Part shown: in pieces, positions 47,320 to 59,922 of the stretch
Layout: each line of letters begins with the position of its first letter
Position numbering within the stretch: the stretch's first letter is position 1
Source: Sacculina carcini
Taxonomy: Eukaryota > Arthropoda > Thecostraca > Sacculinidae
Direction: 5' to 3'
DNA: 64,000 nucleotides
NCBI GenBank assembly: GCA_916048095.2
Contig: OU696583.1
Span: 6,132,822 to 6,196,821 of the forward strand
Notes under the pieces: generated by a model
Seen by the model: the letters and a program-made list of their open reading frames with translations, nothing else
What the model was told of the DNA's origin: nothing
Database searches by the model: none
Translations under genes and position numbers: made by a program

Positions 47320-48486
47320 ACAAGAACTCAAGCAAAGACTGAAGAGCGTGGAGGAACAAGTTAAAAATATCAAGACGAATCTGGGAGACGAAGTAAAAGA
47401 ACTTGGCATAGCCGAGATGAAAGAAGAAGCACATAAGGAGCAGAGAAAAGACAATCTAGTACTCTATAACATACCCGAAGTTACAGAAAAAGAACAAGGA
47501 CAAACACTATCAGGTAAAGAAAAAAAGGAAAAGGATATTAAATACTGTTAAAAAATATTCCTAGAGGAAGTGAAAGCGGAGGTAAAAACATTACACGCCA
47601 TTAGACTAGGAAAACCAGTGTCAAGGAACCACCCAAGACCACTCTTAGTGAAGCTAGAAAAAAAGGAGGCAAAATGGAAAATTCTCAAAAACGCTCAACA
47701 TCTCAGGAATTCAAGCGAGATAGTCTTGAGAAAAGTGTACATTTCGCAGGACAAAACTTTGAAAAAGAGAGAGAGAGAGGGAAAAATGTCTGAGAGAGGA
47801 ATTGAAATAGAAAAGATAGAACGGTGAAGAAGGCTGGTTTATCAACTATAAGGAAGGAAAAGTGCAAAGAAAAACTTTTCGTGAACAACAGTAAAAGAAA
47901 AATATTGAAACGTGAAGAAATAATGAAAGTGCACAGTTTGGAGACAGAAGGGGTTATAACACTAAAATTAATCAATATTCAGGGCTTGACCCAGGCTAAA
48001 ATGTTAGAATTATAAAAAAAAATTCCAAAAGAGACGGTATTGTGTTTAACTGAAACACAAGAGAAAATAAGAACTGTAAAAATAAGAAATGATATGGCGT
48101 CGATAGGAAACTTGAGAGAAGTAGAAGATAAAAAAGGAGGAGGTGTAATGATAGTATACAATGAAGATATCAGAAATACCTTCAAAAAAGTAACAAGTAG
48201 AAGTAAAGATTTCTTATCTGTGAAAACTGAAGTAAACAGACAACAAATAAACTTGGTCATAGTATATTTTGCAGTGAATGGCCAAATACGTAATGATGAA
48301 ATGAGGAAAGAGATCGAGGAAATAATGGAAGCCAAGGAGGAAGAAAAGCTAGCAATATTAGGAGACTTTAACGAACACGTGGACTTCAAAGGATATCAGA
48401 AAGTAAATAACAACGTAAAAATGATAATTGAATGCATGGAAAATTTTAATATGATAATGCGGAAGAGGAAATACCAAGATGTGGAA

Positions 48487-49340
48487 ATATGTCAGACGAT
48501 TGACCCAGCATCGGTTATACACGAACCAGGTAACATCGGAACGGAAAACAATTGTAATAGGATAGCTATTGATGTAAATCATTACAGAGGCAAAATATAT
48601 CTGACCATGGTAGATTACGGACCAGGACGACTGGCAGTGTGGAAAGAGTTGGTACGGGAATCGGCCCAGTGCATTATTGCACGGTTAAATGAATTGTTGG
48701 AAAGAGGACCGGTGGATGAGGTCATGATGGATAATTCGACATCGTTCAGATCACACCTGATGAGAGATTTCTTAGCAAGATAGAATGTTAACCCTATGTT
48801 CAGAGCAGCTTATAGACCGAGTGGCAATGTAATAGTAGAACGTAATCACAGTACCATAAAGTCCATCGCAGAAAGAGTAAGTATATGTCCGCTGGAAGCC
48901 GTCTTCTGGTACAATATGTCACCAAGAAATGGACAAAAATAAGACACTGTTCCACAAAAATGTGTGTTCAAATATGAATGGAGGCATCCTGCATCAGTTC
49001 CAACATCGAGGCAGTCCGAGAAATCATCGTTCTTCAGCATTGGCGACGAGGTTTGGATTAAGCCGCCAATGGCTAGATGTACGTCACAGTGGACAAAAGG
49101 CACGGTGACAGGTGTGAACTCCAGAAACAATGTATGCATAGATGGTGTACCCAGACATGTTCTAGACATTCGAGGTGTTGCTGTTCCAGGTGATGGTGTC
49201 GGTGAAGAGATGCGTGTGGACAATGCCAGAACGACAGAAAGAAACTACCAGATGAGTGGCGGAGATGGCGATTAGAGGAAAGGCGTTATCCACAGCGAGA
49301 GCGAAGACGTCCTCATTGGATGGTGGACTACGTCACGGAA
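48487..49340 (+). pseudogene. Ty3/gypsy-like integrase fused to the LINE fragment
   Basis: In frame with the LINE endonuclease, the coding sequence switches to integrase: IAIDVNHYRGKIYLTMVDYG (first Asp), EVMMDNSTSFRSHLM (second Asp), a TAG stop at 48781, then FRAAYRPSGNVIVERNHSTI (Glu), AVFWYNMSPRNGQ, IGDEVWIKPPMARC, DGVPRHVLDIRG, and after a frame change a basic end PHWMVDYV. The DDE triad is present, but stops disable it. It belongs to the same integrase lineage as at 30465 and 33840. Confidence 0.8.
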
Positions 49341-49390
49341 GACAGTTTGTGATCTTAAGATCAAGACGGCGTGTAGCGGATTTTATATTT

Positions 49391-49720
49391 TATTCAACCA
49401 CTGAACGACTGCAACAGGAGCCAACCCAGGTGGATTATCGCTCCTTATACGTGTAGTGGATGTCTTGAATAGTTTATATACTATTCAAGATTGAATCAAT
49501 TTGAACTGTCAAATAATATTTGCTTGGAAGTATATTGCGGTTAGTTGATCGAGATTCATTTATTGTTATGCACTTGTGAGTGATCGTTCTGGCGTCGCTA
49601 TGGAAACGGGTGAGATAGAAACAAGGTTTTGAGTAGTGGAATGAGCGGTGGAAGTGTCTGTGTTTTCGCTTCTTGACTAGTTGTTATTGTTATGTATCTT
49701 TTCTAATAAAACCACAAAAT
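49391..49720 (+). repeat. LTR-like direct repeat, right copy
   Basis: Begins like 46348 and continues to a TTTCTAATAAAACC poly(A) signal near 49700. Placed downstream of the integrase, as a 3' LTR would be; contains the conserved hairpin at 49464-49489. Exact LTR ends were not fixed. Confidence 0.65.
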
Positions 49721-50891
49721 ACTAAGCAGCCAGGTCACATACATGCCTACAATAGAGCCTAAGCCCTTATGCTTGTATAACGACGATTTTTAGAAATGTT
49801 CAAATGAATTTAACCCAACAAACTATATTCATGAATCGGTTGAAAACCCAGCACTCACGTTCAACCTATTCGGTCAACAAGGGCTCAAATATTCCTCAAC
49901 GCGCACAAAACCACAACGTAAACGAATACAGATCATAGCAATAACACCGATTTAAATCGTGGGTGCGCACAAGGGTTACAGATATATTGGGACCAAACTT
50001 CAATACGGTAAGCAATATGAAAAAACTAAAACTTAACGTAGCTTGCGGAGATCAATTGTATGTGCATCATGCATTTGTGTGCGATATACCTCAATCATAC
50101 AACGATTAGCCGATAACACCACGCGATAACGTTGCGTAGCTGGAAACGATTGGTGCGTAATATGCACCGAACGTGTTGATCTGTCGGCGATGCGTAGCGT
50201 TTGAACCCGATTCCATTTTAGGAGCATAAAACTTTCTCACTCTATATTCAATTAGATAACCAAATTATGCAAAGCGCAATTATTTCATTACAGCAATATT
50301 ACATAAATCACGCGCCAAATGACTTGGAACTTGGGGTCACGGCCTGGACCCATTCGGTGATCACCTCGATCGCCAATTTCCATGCACAGGAAAAACTCAC
50401 GAGACGCTGTGGCCCCATTCACAAACCATGCAACTGCCATATCTGATCACCATATAATCACCTACACCACAGACTCAAGCCCATCCGCTCTTGCGCCACT
50501 TTTTGGAAAGCGACAATTCAGTTTTCAATTCAGCAGCGGCATGGAAGTCAACGTATATGTACAAGACAAATACGGCGCCAACAGCGTTTCGAAGCCCAGC
50601 AACAGATTCAACGAGTCTATAGATTGAACCACACGCCAGCAGAAACTTGTTTGACGTAAACACCAAAACAACTCCAACAACAGTGGTGTATTTTTACCTT
50701 AATTTCAATACAAAGTCAATATTTGCAACGTAGCAGACGCCCACAGATCACCAGAATAAACACAGATAACTTAAAAACAGTACCCTCTATAGAAAAATAT
50801 GACTGAAACAATGAAAAATCAATAAGAACCCCTCAGTACAATGAACGGATAGAAAAAACGTCACATTGGTCGGAAAACCGTGCTTGTGCTT
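49721..50891. other. Region without recognised genes
   Basis: AT-rich. A 64-codon minus frame at 50227-50033 has balanced composition but no recognised motif. This is the probable 3' flank of KRTCAP2 (minus). Confidence 0.4.
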
Positions 50892-52217
50892 CTACTTGTG
50901 CTTCTTGGACATGGCAGCGCTGGATTGCATCGTTGGTGGAGCGTACACTTTCTGCGAGATGCGATTCATGTAGTAGAGGACCACCAGCGATGTGATGAAA
51001 CTGTGGTACAACACCAACCGCGAAAGCGTTACAATCAACCACAAATTGAATAAAATACACCCCAGATTAGCAATAAAATATTACATGGAAGCAATACCTC
51101 AGTTTTAAATATTACATGATATTCCGCAAAATAATAAGATTTTCATTCATACATAACATTCAATTAAACATTTCATTTACAACGCTTAAAAACCAGTAGA
51201 ACAATACGTAAAAACATAAAAATACACTGTAACGAAAACAGAAAACTAAAATATATTCAGAGACAGGCGCGCATGGACATCGCTGCCCCACAAGACATCA
51301 CACCAGTCAAACCTAGAACATGACTCACACCGTCACACACAGGCGCACACACGGACAAGCACACAGGGTTCGGACAGTCACGCACAACAACCAATCAGCG
51401 GCGAGCTGGTCAAGAGCTCGACGCCGCAGGACATAAAGACGTAGCAGCATGACACACATACACAGTAAACTACACACAATCAGGCACACTAACACGCTCA
51501 CACACACAATCTCTCACTCTCTTTCTCTCGCACCATACACAATCACATACACATACACATAGGCAATTTACATAAAAAATGGCAAAATCCATCCACAGAG
51601 AAGCGACAAACAAGCAAATTCAACCAAAAGAGCAATCAAATGAACAAATCACGAGTCAGAAAAAGCAACATGCACAGTTTTGAGCAAAAGAGAAAGAAAG
51701 AAAACAGAACAAAACACATCATACAGTCCATAACAATTCTGTACTACATACGCAAACAAGATATTTCTAAAAACTAGGGTACTGCTAATGTATCGCTCGG
51801 ATATATTCAATGATATTCCGGTTGTGTGGAAACACTGCGTTTCTAAACTGCGACCACGGTATGGCAAAGGCAAAAATCCGTGACCACATGATCAACACGC
51901 CGAAATGCTGGTGTAATGAGCGTCTACAGCTCACCAGACAGTGACGCACACACGATGAACGGTGGCCACGAAAATGCACGCCAGCACCAGTGCCACGATG
52001 GCATCCATCAGGCGCACGTGCGCGCCATGTCCCGCCAACAGTGCCTTCAAATTGCCCAGGGCGGTGAGCAAAAGCAGAAACAGCACGGCCCCGGCCAGAC
52101 CGGCGGCGACAGTGAGCGGCGGCGATGCGACAATTAAGTGGCGCGCCACGTGCAGCCCGCCCAGCAAACACGTGGTCAGCACGAGCGACAAAAACAGTGA
52201 GACCTCGCTCGATACGG
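50892..52217 (-). CDS. KRTCAP2: KRTCAP2, oligosaccharyltransferase subunit (first exon not located)
   Basis: Minus exons 52217-51935 and 51000-50892, joined in phase 2 (TG|T). KRTCAP2 is a small membrane subunit of the ER oligosaccharyltransferase complex that supports N-glycosylation by the STT3A form. Seen: VSLFLSLVLTTCLLGGLHV (helix 1), AGLAGAVLFLLLLTALGNL (helix 2), IVALVLACIFVATVHRVCVTV (helix 3), then CFITSLVVLYYMNRIS and a Lys-rich end MSKKHK. The block HRVCVT-CFI-S-V-LYY-N-IS is diagnostic. Exon 2 enters in phase 1, and alignment suggests that only Met and one base precede it; no convincing ATGG donor was found, so the start is open. Predicted length is about 131 residues, near the family's 136. 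Confidence 0.88.
51259..51547 (+). repeat. Dispersed repeat, copy 2
   Basis: Second copy of the repeat at 46953-47319, in the same orientation, lying inside the KRTCAP2 intron (51001-51934). Carries CCAATCAGCGGCGAGC like copy 1. Confidence 0.75.
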
Positions 52218-53300
52218 CTGCATACACACACGCACATACACCAGCAGCACTAGTTTAGATTTCACCAAAATATGGGCAGTGTAGAACATTGATATTCTGA
52301 CATAGGCCAAGATGCCTGTTAGAAATACAGAAAACACCAGGGAAGCTAGCATGATACCTCCAATATAAAGTGTCTCAATAATTATCTGCACGTGATCGGC
52401 ACATTGACATCAAAAATACGCAGAAAATCAGAAGAGTTTGCTTAACATTAGAGAAGTATTAACAGCGATCCAAATTACTGGCATTAAGAAGACCATTCCA
52501 GAGCAAAAAAACTTGCCAAAAATACAGTATATTTAAAGCAAGCTATGCAATATCAAATGCAATCATACCGACACACTGAGATACACAAAACCAATGTAAA
52601 AAAGAAATAGCCTTGCAGGACAGATTGCAAATATGCGAGAGAAAACGCATACATTGGAGATTCAAAAATGAAGAAAAGGACATAAATCAAACTAAGTACC
52701 TTAGAAGCAGACAAATCAAGCATGGACTGAGAAATAATTAAATTTTGCAAGTAATGCACAAATATACACACAATCGGAAAAACGGTAGTGGCATATGCCA
52801 ATTTACCGAGAATTAAGTAGTACCACTAAAGTACACGCACACACCCAGACACACGCCACACAGAAAGACAAACAGTTAATCAAATTGGCCTATCTATATA
52901 AGAAACAACACTTAGTCATGCAAGTACGTGATGAATGCACAACACCCGTAGATGAAGTGACCGGCCAAGCTTAGAAAGCGGCGCCAACGTCAACCAATCA
53001 GTCACACCATAAACAAAACTACACCTCACACAACGCACACGGAAGAAGTATGCATCCTTGTGTTTGCATTACATGCACGAGGAGATGCCGACATAGTCAA
53101 GCACTAGCATGAACACCTTAATTGGGCGCTCCAGCCATAAAACAAGCCAGCCAGCCAACCGACAGAGCAATAAACGCCGGGAGAAAACCATGTATACTCG
53201 CAAGGTCGAACACAGCGACCACGACACTTCAACTCTGCAAAGCCAACCAACAAGCGTACAAAGCACAAAACCGACAGAAATTGAAATGGAACACTGATCG

Positions 53301-56300
53301 TCAAAATTGTAGACTGTCCGACATCTCCGAATCCTGGCGCTTGCGTTTATGTTTACTCTTGTGCTTGGAGTGATGGTGATGCCGGTGGTGGTAGTGATGG
53401 TGACTGCCCGAATCATCGAGGTCCGTTTCTCGAGCTCGCTTCTTGGCCTGGCCGTCATCGGCAGGCACCGGTGTCACCTTATCCTTGCCGATACGGATCT
53501 TGAGGCCACTGGCAGGACTGCTCACTTGAGATAATTCGGGCACACCCTGTAAACTGCTGACCGTAACGGGAACTGTCACACCACTCGAACTCAATCGATC
53601 CTTGGATATGGTAATACGCAATTTGGACAATCCTTCATCACGAGGCTCGTGCTTGCTCTTCTTTAAGTCCTTGTCCTTGTGTTTCTTTTTTTCCTTCTTC
53701 GCCTTATGCTCCTTGTGTTCTTTCTTCTTCTTTTTCTTCTCGCGATGTTTGTGACGTTCCACTTCTTCGCCGCTGTTGGTTGACGGCTGGGACCCGGTGG
53801 TCGGCAGCGACGAGGTAGTGACAACACTAGTCACAGCGCCGGAGTGTACCGTCGTCACCTCGGCCGTGGGACACATGGACGACACGGTTACGTCTCGCGA
53901 CGACGTTGAAACAGTCGCTTCCAGTCGTACCGTGCTGCTGCCCGTCTTCAGAGGACTAAACATGGGAATATCATCGATTTTGGGTAGCACCAGCTCGGGA
54001 GCCGAGGATCTGACCACGGCCGGCGGGCTGAAGATGGACCCGCCCGCCAACGTGGACACCGTCGGTGGTATCACACAGCGCAACGACGGTGCCGGCTGAG
54101 CTGGCGGGGCTGAGCTGATATTCATCAAACTGGCAGCTGCCGGTTGCACAGTGCTGGTCGCCGCCGCAGACATGGTAGACAACGACGTCGGAGCATCAAC
54201 GAGCACGTCGGGTAAAATCAGCGGAGGAGAATCGGGAGGAGCCGAAAGTGTTGGCATGTTACTCTGGCGGTGGACAGACGACACGACGGAGCTCGAGGCT
54301 GTCTGAGGGACAGCTGGCAGCACAGTAGAATGGATCTCTGGTGCAGCCAAGCCAGCGTTGATTCGCTCGCCAAGCACATCGCGCCTAGAAACACTTGACA
54401 CAGAGGAGGAATCAACCGCCGGAACTGAAGGAGGACCGTTGGAGGAAATTCTGGAGGATTTCGCTGTGGTTACGGGATTTGGCAAAAGAGGCTGACTCTT
54501 GATGGGAGTGACACTGGAAGAAGTCGTCCCGCCATGTGATTTGGACGTTGAATGACGAGTCGCGTCGCCGGGGACACCCGAATGCCGCTGATGTCTGTCA
54601 GCCGACGAAGTTGGCGGCTGAAGAAGACTATGTCTACCGTCCACGTCACGCAACAGTTGACGAACATCGCCAACGCTGGCAGAAGTCGATAGACGAGTCG
54701 AGCTGGTCGACGGCTTGCCGGCAACTGTTGTCGTGGAAGATGTTGCCATCGACGCCGCCGATGAGGCACTCACACGCGCATGACCTCCACCGGTGACCCG
54801 GTCGAATATACTGCCGACACCGCCGCCTGCAGAGCCGCTGCCTCCTGTGGCGTGCGAGCCTCCTGGTCGCCAGTCACGCTCGGGCCCCATTCCACGACGC
54901 TCGCGATTCAACAACACCTGGTGTTCGCGTTCTTTACGCTCGCGATAAGCACGCGCAGCAGCTGGGCCCAGACGTGCCGCCGCCGACGATGACGAGACCT
55001 GAGTTGACGACGATGACGATGAAAACGCCGTTGTGACCGCCGCACTAGACACGACCGACGCGTGTGCCGAGGAAACGCCACGCGCTCCGCCGGCCACGGA
55101 CGATGGGGCCGCGTTCCTGGCGCTAGATAACGATGACAACACCGCCGACGATTCGCCACTGCCGGAGGTGGAGGTACGCAAAGATTTTGAGCCCTCGTTT
55201 CGATGACGTCGTTCGGCCTCTTGATCGCTGATGGCCTTGCTCGAGCTCATAATCTTTTTCTTCAGCTTGGACGGACACTGGTTGAAAATCAAGAGAAACT
55301 CCTCGCTGACGCGCTCCAGTTGTTCGAGAGTCACGCCCCGGTCGACATACCAGAACCAGTCGCGACCTTCCGACGAGCGCGGGATCTCGTGGCCCGACCA
55401 CTTGTACACCAGGTAGATGCACACGCACGCCACCAGAGTGCTGCGGTAGGCCAAACACATGACAGTCAGGTGGAGACTGTTGGTGGCCATGAAGTACGAC
55501 GTCTGCGCCAGGTCACGACTAGCGCGTATCAGATGACAGCAGCGCACCACGTGCGTGTGCGGATGATCGATAGAGCAGTCGAATCCGAGAGTAGCAAGCA
55601 GCACGTTCTCGTTGCGCACCAGCTCGTCGTACATGTGTTTGAAGTAGGATGATGTGACATCCAGCGGCGGTCCTTCGCGGTTCATGCAGTTCCACGCGAC
55701 TTTCAGCAGCAGCTCAAGCTTGCGCGGCTGCTCTTCCACCTTGCAAGCCAAAAACAGACAGCACGGCGCCATCAGGTTGCGATGAAACTTGGTGAACGAG
55801 TGGAACATGTAGAAACGGTGCATGTAGACGATGGCCGAGTTGATACACAACTGCGACACCAGCAGTTTCTGGCCCATGTCCTGGATGAGCGTGGCTGCTT
55901 GCTGCCGATAGAACACCTCCTTGGCGGTGTCAACCCCGCAGCGCCGACTCGGCGTGTTCTGCAACTTCTCCTTGGAGAAGAACCAGCGCTCGCCATCTGC
56001 GCCAACAGACACACACGGACAGTGAACACTTCTCTCTCGTCAAGAGCGCCTGACCCTCTCAACGCCAAGGCTCTCACATCACACACACGTATACATATGA
56101 GTGTCGGTGTAACCGCTCAATACATATGTACTGGTGTATAGTAGGTGCGTAAGATAGGTTCACGACGCAAACACTCGTCATGATCGGTACCACACGTAAC
56201 CGTTACTTTACAATTAGCACTGGCTGCGTAGCATCGCAAGAACGCGACTTTGAGAGGCAGAAGTGTTCAATGTCCGTGAGTGTCGCCTGCAAACATGCAT

Positions 56301-56352
56301 CTACTGGCGGAAACATGTTTCAGGGCTCACCGTTGACGTTTCGCACAGACAT
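53301..56352 (-). CDS. CycT: Cyclin T, P-TEFb subunit
   Basis: Two minus exons: a 22-bp first coding exon 56352-56331 (MSVRNVN plus one base, donor AACG|GTGAGC) and 55996-53301, giving 905 residues. Cyclin T binds CDK9 to form P-TEFb, which phosphorylates RNA polymerase II and releases promoter-proximal pausing. Visible: RWFFSKEKLQNTPSRRCGV, YRQQAATLIQDMGQKLLVSQ, YMHRFYMFHSFTKFHRN, KVEEQPRKLE, DHPHTHVV, SRDLAQTSYFMATNSLHLT: the two cyclin boxes over about residues 10-250. The long tail is Ser/Ala-rich, with a Lys/His/Glu-rich segment (about 753-790) and a His-rich stretch (about 870-885), as in vertebrate Cyclin T1, where it favours polymerase CTD binding. No introns interrupt the large exon. 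Confidence 0.93.
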
Positions 56353-58788
56353 GCAACGGCCGCTGCACAGGACTACTCCAACCAGTGCAAACGGTACTGC
56401 GCCAAATGAAACCGAAAATCGCGACGGCGCGGCTGCCGAAATCAAGAGGCGAATGACTCGGCAAGACTGACGAGTCACCGTAGTTTACACCAAGTGAATT
56501 GCGGAGAGCAAAAGCACCGAGTGTTTTGCGATCGATCACGAAAAATAATCTAAACAGTACAATCAAAAATGAAAGGACGCGTGAAAAATCAATAATACGC
56601 TGTTCAACTCAAATAATGCAAATGCTGTGTTTCGCGTCAATTTCGTTGTACACAATGTAGCATAACTCACTAGCAGTACATACACAATAATGTCACAAAT
56701 TAGCTCATATACGCTGGTCGTACATGATTTTCTTTCAAGTTTAGCATTGTATTGCACTTGTTATATTATCAATAAGACAACAGATACACGTATTTTCTAT
56801 CCAAGTCCTGCAAGCTAATGACAGTGACGACAGATAGTTTCGGTGACAGCGACAGAAGCTTTTGAAGATCCAGAGGAGATAAAATTGAGGTATTTAAGAT
56901 CATCACGCAAAAATACGATGAAGACAGCTCGGAAGGAATTTTCAACATGAGGGGCGGCGGAACTACCAGAAGATATTCCAGGAAGATTTATAAGACCCGT
57001 CCAAGTCTTAACGTCAGAAAATATTCCTTTTCCAACCGAGTAGTGAATAATTGGAACAACTTGCAGTGGGTGGTGAATGCGGAAACAGTAATTCAGTTTG
57101 AATCACGACTAGACAGAGCATGAAAAGCATTATGGAGCATTATGCATTAGAGCATAGAGCATTATGGAGTTCAAATAACCGCGGAGCACGGCCAACCATT
57201 GAACGTCGATCAGGATACTGAGCTGGAGTCACAGGCATATCCACCTCTTCCAGAAGGTCAACTGTGAGTAACTGTGAGCGATACAATTCGGTACGTTCGA
57301 ATGTGACGATATGTATAGCGTTGAGTTTTCGCAAGGAAAAGCGTAAATGGATCAATTCAATTTCGTGAGTTAACTCGCTATAAGCTATAATATCAGTGTG
57401 GTATGAAGATAGGTTTTTGTAACCCTGCAACGGTTCAAAATAGTACCAATACACGCTACCCAACCTTGATTGAATTTATTTCACCCATGCACACACGCAT
57501 AACACACACCCATAACACCCATGCACACAAGGAGTGTTCAGTGAGAGCAAAATTAGCATAGAATACCAGGATGATACGACAGACACAATCAACATGAGCA
57601 AAATCCTAATGTTTCCTATGGCTACACACAACACAAAAACTATGAGAAGCCGTGAAATAGAAACGACGAAAATATTCAAATATTTCAGTTTGTAACACAA
57701 TTGAAAGGTTCAATGTTCGCACATAATAAATGCATATTGTACAGACCAGGCCACGCAGGCATCAAGCCAGCCAGACTACGCAAGCCATGCTCGTAACAAT
57801 CCAATACTCATATATGTACTATGTTGAGGATAATTACTTGATAAAACAAACATACCCATATTATACGCGTGAATAATTGATTCCAACAAAAATATAACCA
57901 CCGGCGACCGCGACCGAAAAACGCCTTCAAAGCGCCGGAAACTGCTGGCGCCATTCGAAAATGTGATGGTACTAGAATGTGCACCTATGTGCTAAAATTA
58001 CAGTCATAGTTCTTACAACATATGATTTCAACTGAAATTATACGATGAATGGTTGCTTCCATATTGTAATATTTTAATTACCCGGTTTCATATTTTTATG
58101 TTGTAAGCAACTTTTTAATTGTTATTTTCTGTCGCCAAATGTGGTCATCATCGCATTAATACAACGCACATGTGGTCAGCGTTGTTGTTTACTGGGTGTA
58201 AGGTCAGGTAAGGTAGAATGTATTTGTAAAGCGCAAATATTCACACAGTTTCAGATGCGTTGCGGATGAACAATGGACGTGAGGTTCGAATTCGTACGTG
58301 TTATATCACCGGATATATTTGAAACTGAGGGGCAATAATACACTGTTCAATCTCAATTTGGCATAATATTCGCATTTGTGGTGTTGAAAATTTCGGAGGA
58401 ACCTACCTGTATCTGGTGCTTCTGATGAGTTCAAGGGTAGATCATATCTTATCGCAGGCAGGTGTGCATTTAGTGGGAATTATGAATGTTTCAGAATGTT
58501 AACCTTTTATATTGGTTCAGAGTGCTAAAATGAGAGATAAATTTGTATAGCTGGTGTTTCTAGTAGTGTTAACCTGGCCGTTGTCTAAAGCTAAATGAGA
58601 TGTGTCACTTCCACTTGGAACTATGAAAACTAATGACGGATAGATTGGTTCGCATGCAGAAGTGCTGCGATCAGAATCACTGAATGATGCTTGTTTTGAC
58701 TTACTGCTCTGTACTGCATCATTTGTCTTGATCTGTTCAACATCAGTCTTGTTTATTTTCGTTGTAGTGTTCAGAGTAGTAGTTGGAT
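56353..58788. other. Intergenic region between Cyclin T and NHP2 (divergent)
   Basis: Contains the presumed promoters of both genes, but no TATA or initiator element can be named safely. An acceptor-like TTTTCGTTGTAG ending at 58766 suggests a 5'-UTR intron for NHP2. A LINE scrap lies at 56895-57125. Confidence 0.4.
56895..57125 (+). pseudogene. CR1-like LINE C-terminal fragment
   Basis: The plus frame reads TRRYSRKIYKTRPSLNVRKY, then FSNRVVNNWNNL, VVNAETVIQFESRLDRA and a stop: the C-terminal signature of CR1-like ORF2. It resembles the end of the LINE in LATS intron 3 (YSFPNRVIDRWNRLP), so the two may belong to related families. Confidence 0.75.
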
Positions 58789-59922
58789 ATGGGGAAAGAA
58801 GCTACGCCTGCGAAAACGGACGCTACATCTGCCAGCGTGGACCGTGCCGATGACTCGAGTGATGCCATATCTTATGAGGAAAAACTGCGCTTCAGCAATG
58901 CTATCTCAAAGCCGATGGCGTCTAGGAAACTGGCTAAGCGACTATTCAAATTGGTCAAAAAGGGTGAGCGTTGATATATCTTCGTTGGTTACTTTATAGT
59001 ATTGAATTCTCGCAGAACAGCCTAGTAGACACTATTATGTCTCTTAACTCTCAGCTCGACGCATCGGCCCAGATTGGGTTTGAAAGCATTATATTCTACT
59101 TTCGCGCGGGTACGCTCGACTATCAGGCACGTTGTCTTTTATATATAAACTGACTTCTTGGGGATTTCTGCTGTATGCAGCATGTACAGCAGGAGTCCTG
59201 TTATCCTCGATGTTGATTGGCGTCTGTTTCTGTGACGCTAACCGTTTCTGCGCTTGCAGGTATGAAACACAAAGGCCAGATTGGTAACGGTCTCAAGGAC
59301 GTACAAACGCGACTGCGAAAAGGAGAAACAGGGTGGGTTTTAGTCTGACACCATCTATACCAGTCGTCCGTAATCCTGATCATCCTTCTTTCTTATTTCC
59401 CACATTTGCTTTTTGTTGCATCTCCCTGGAAACACACCAGGACAAACTGGGCTGCAGAAAAAATATTGAACTGTCAAACTCTAAATATAGTTTATTCCTT
59501 TTGCGTTGATTTGTGTATCATTTTTATTGTTTGTGTTTATTCTGTGTTTTCACTTGACCTTTATCGGCTTCCACCGTCCCGGCTTGATTAAACGTATTCT
59601 AAACACGTGAAACATAAAGTTCTATACAGAGAAGTTTACTAGACACCAAACAATGCTGACATTTGACGTTCGCATGACGTGTGTCAGTATTGTGGTGCTG
59701 GCCGGCGACGTCACGCCGGTCAACGTCATGTGTCACGTGCCGGGCGTGTGTGAGGCGCGCAGTGTACCCTACGTGTACGTGCCCACTCGACAGTGCATCG
59801 GCGCCGCCATGGGCCGACAGCGCGGCTGCATCATGACGCTGATCAAGCGGCACGACGACTACGCGGCCGCCTTTCAGGAGTGCGTCGACGAAATCGGCCG
59901 TCTGCCGTCGCCCATCGAGTGA
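58789..59922 (+). CDS. NHP2: NHP2, H/ACA ribonucleoprotein subunit
   Basis: Exons 58789-58963, 59260-59332 and 59688-59922, phases 1 and 2, giving 160 residues. NHP2 is an L7Ae-family RNA-binding protein of H/ACA snoRNPs, which guide rRNA pseudouridylation in the nucleolus and, in vertebrates, stabilise telomerase RNA. Visible: SKPMASRKLAKRLFKLVKKG, GQIGNGLKDVQTRLRKGETG, IVVLAGDVTPVNVMCHVPGV, CEARSVPYVYVPTR, IGAAMGRQRGCIMTLI and the end EIGRLPSPIE. These cover the whole L7Ae fold; the N-terminal 40 residues are acidic/Ser-rich as usual. A poly(A) signal AATAAA is at 60281. Convergent with the SLC25A32-like gene, whose stop is at 60526. Confidence 0.93.

Larger units (their letters stand above)
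46600..48486 (+). mobile_element. LINE fragment: PHD-like ORF1 and endonuclease
   Basis: Plus-strand pieces. A PHD-finger-like segment (CDMCETWHHTGC to WFCNSCKAGY, 46730-46850), as found at the N-terminus of some LINE ORF1 proteins, is followed by a stop and then a 370-bp foreign repeat (46953-47319). ORF1 resumes with a coiled coil (LKQRLKSVEEQVKNIKTNL) and an RRM-like domain (DNLVLYNIPEV; LHAIRLGKPV; RPLLVKLEKK), with one stop near 47550. The ORF2 endonuclease follows (LINIQGLTQAKM; VLCLTETQ; LAILGDFNEHVDF) and ends abruptly at about 48486, where it joins an integrase. No reverse transcriptase is present. Confidence 0.7.

Noticed and set aside
50033..50227. A 64-codon minus-strand frame as a small gene
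   Set aside because: Plausible composition but no splice, motif or conservation evidence; length is within chance.
52930..53010. KRTCAP2 promoter and first exon
   Set aside because: A CCAAT motif is present and ATG|GT occurs at 53007, but it is in phase 0 whereas exon 2 needs phase 1, so the exon was not assigned.
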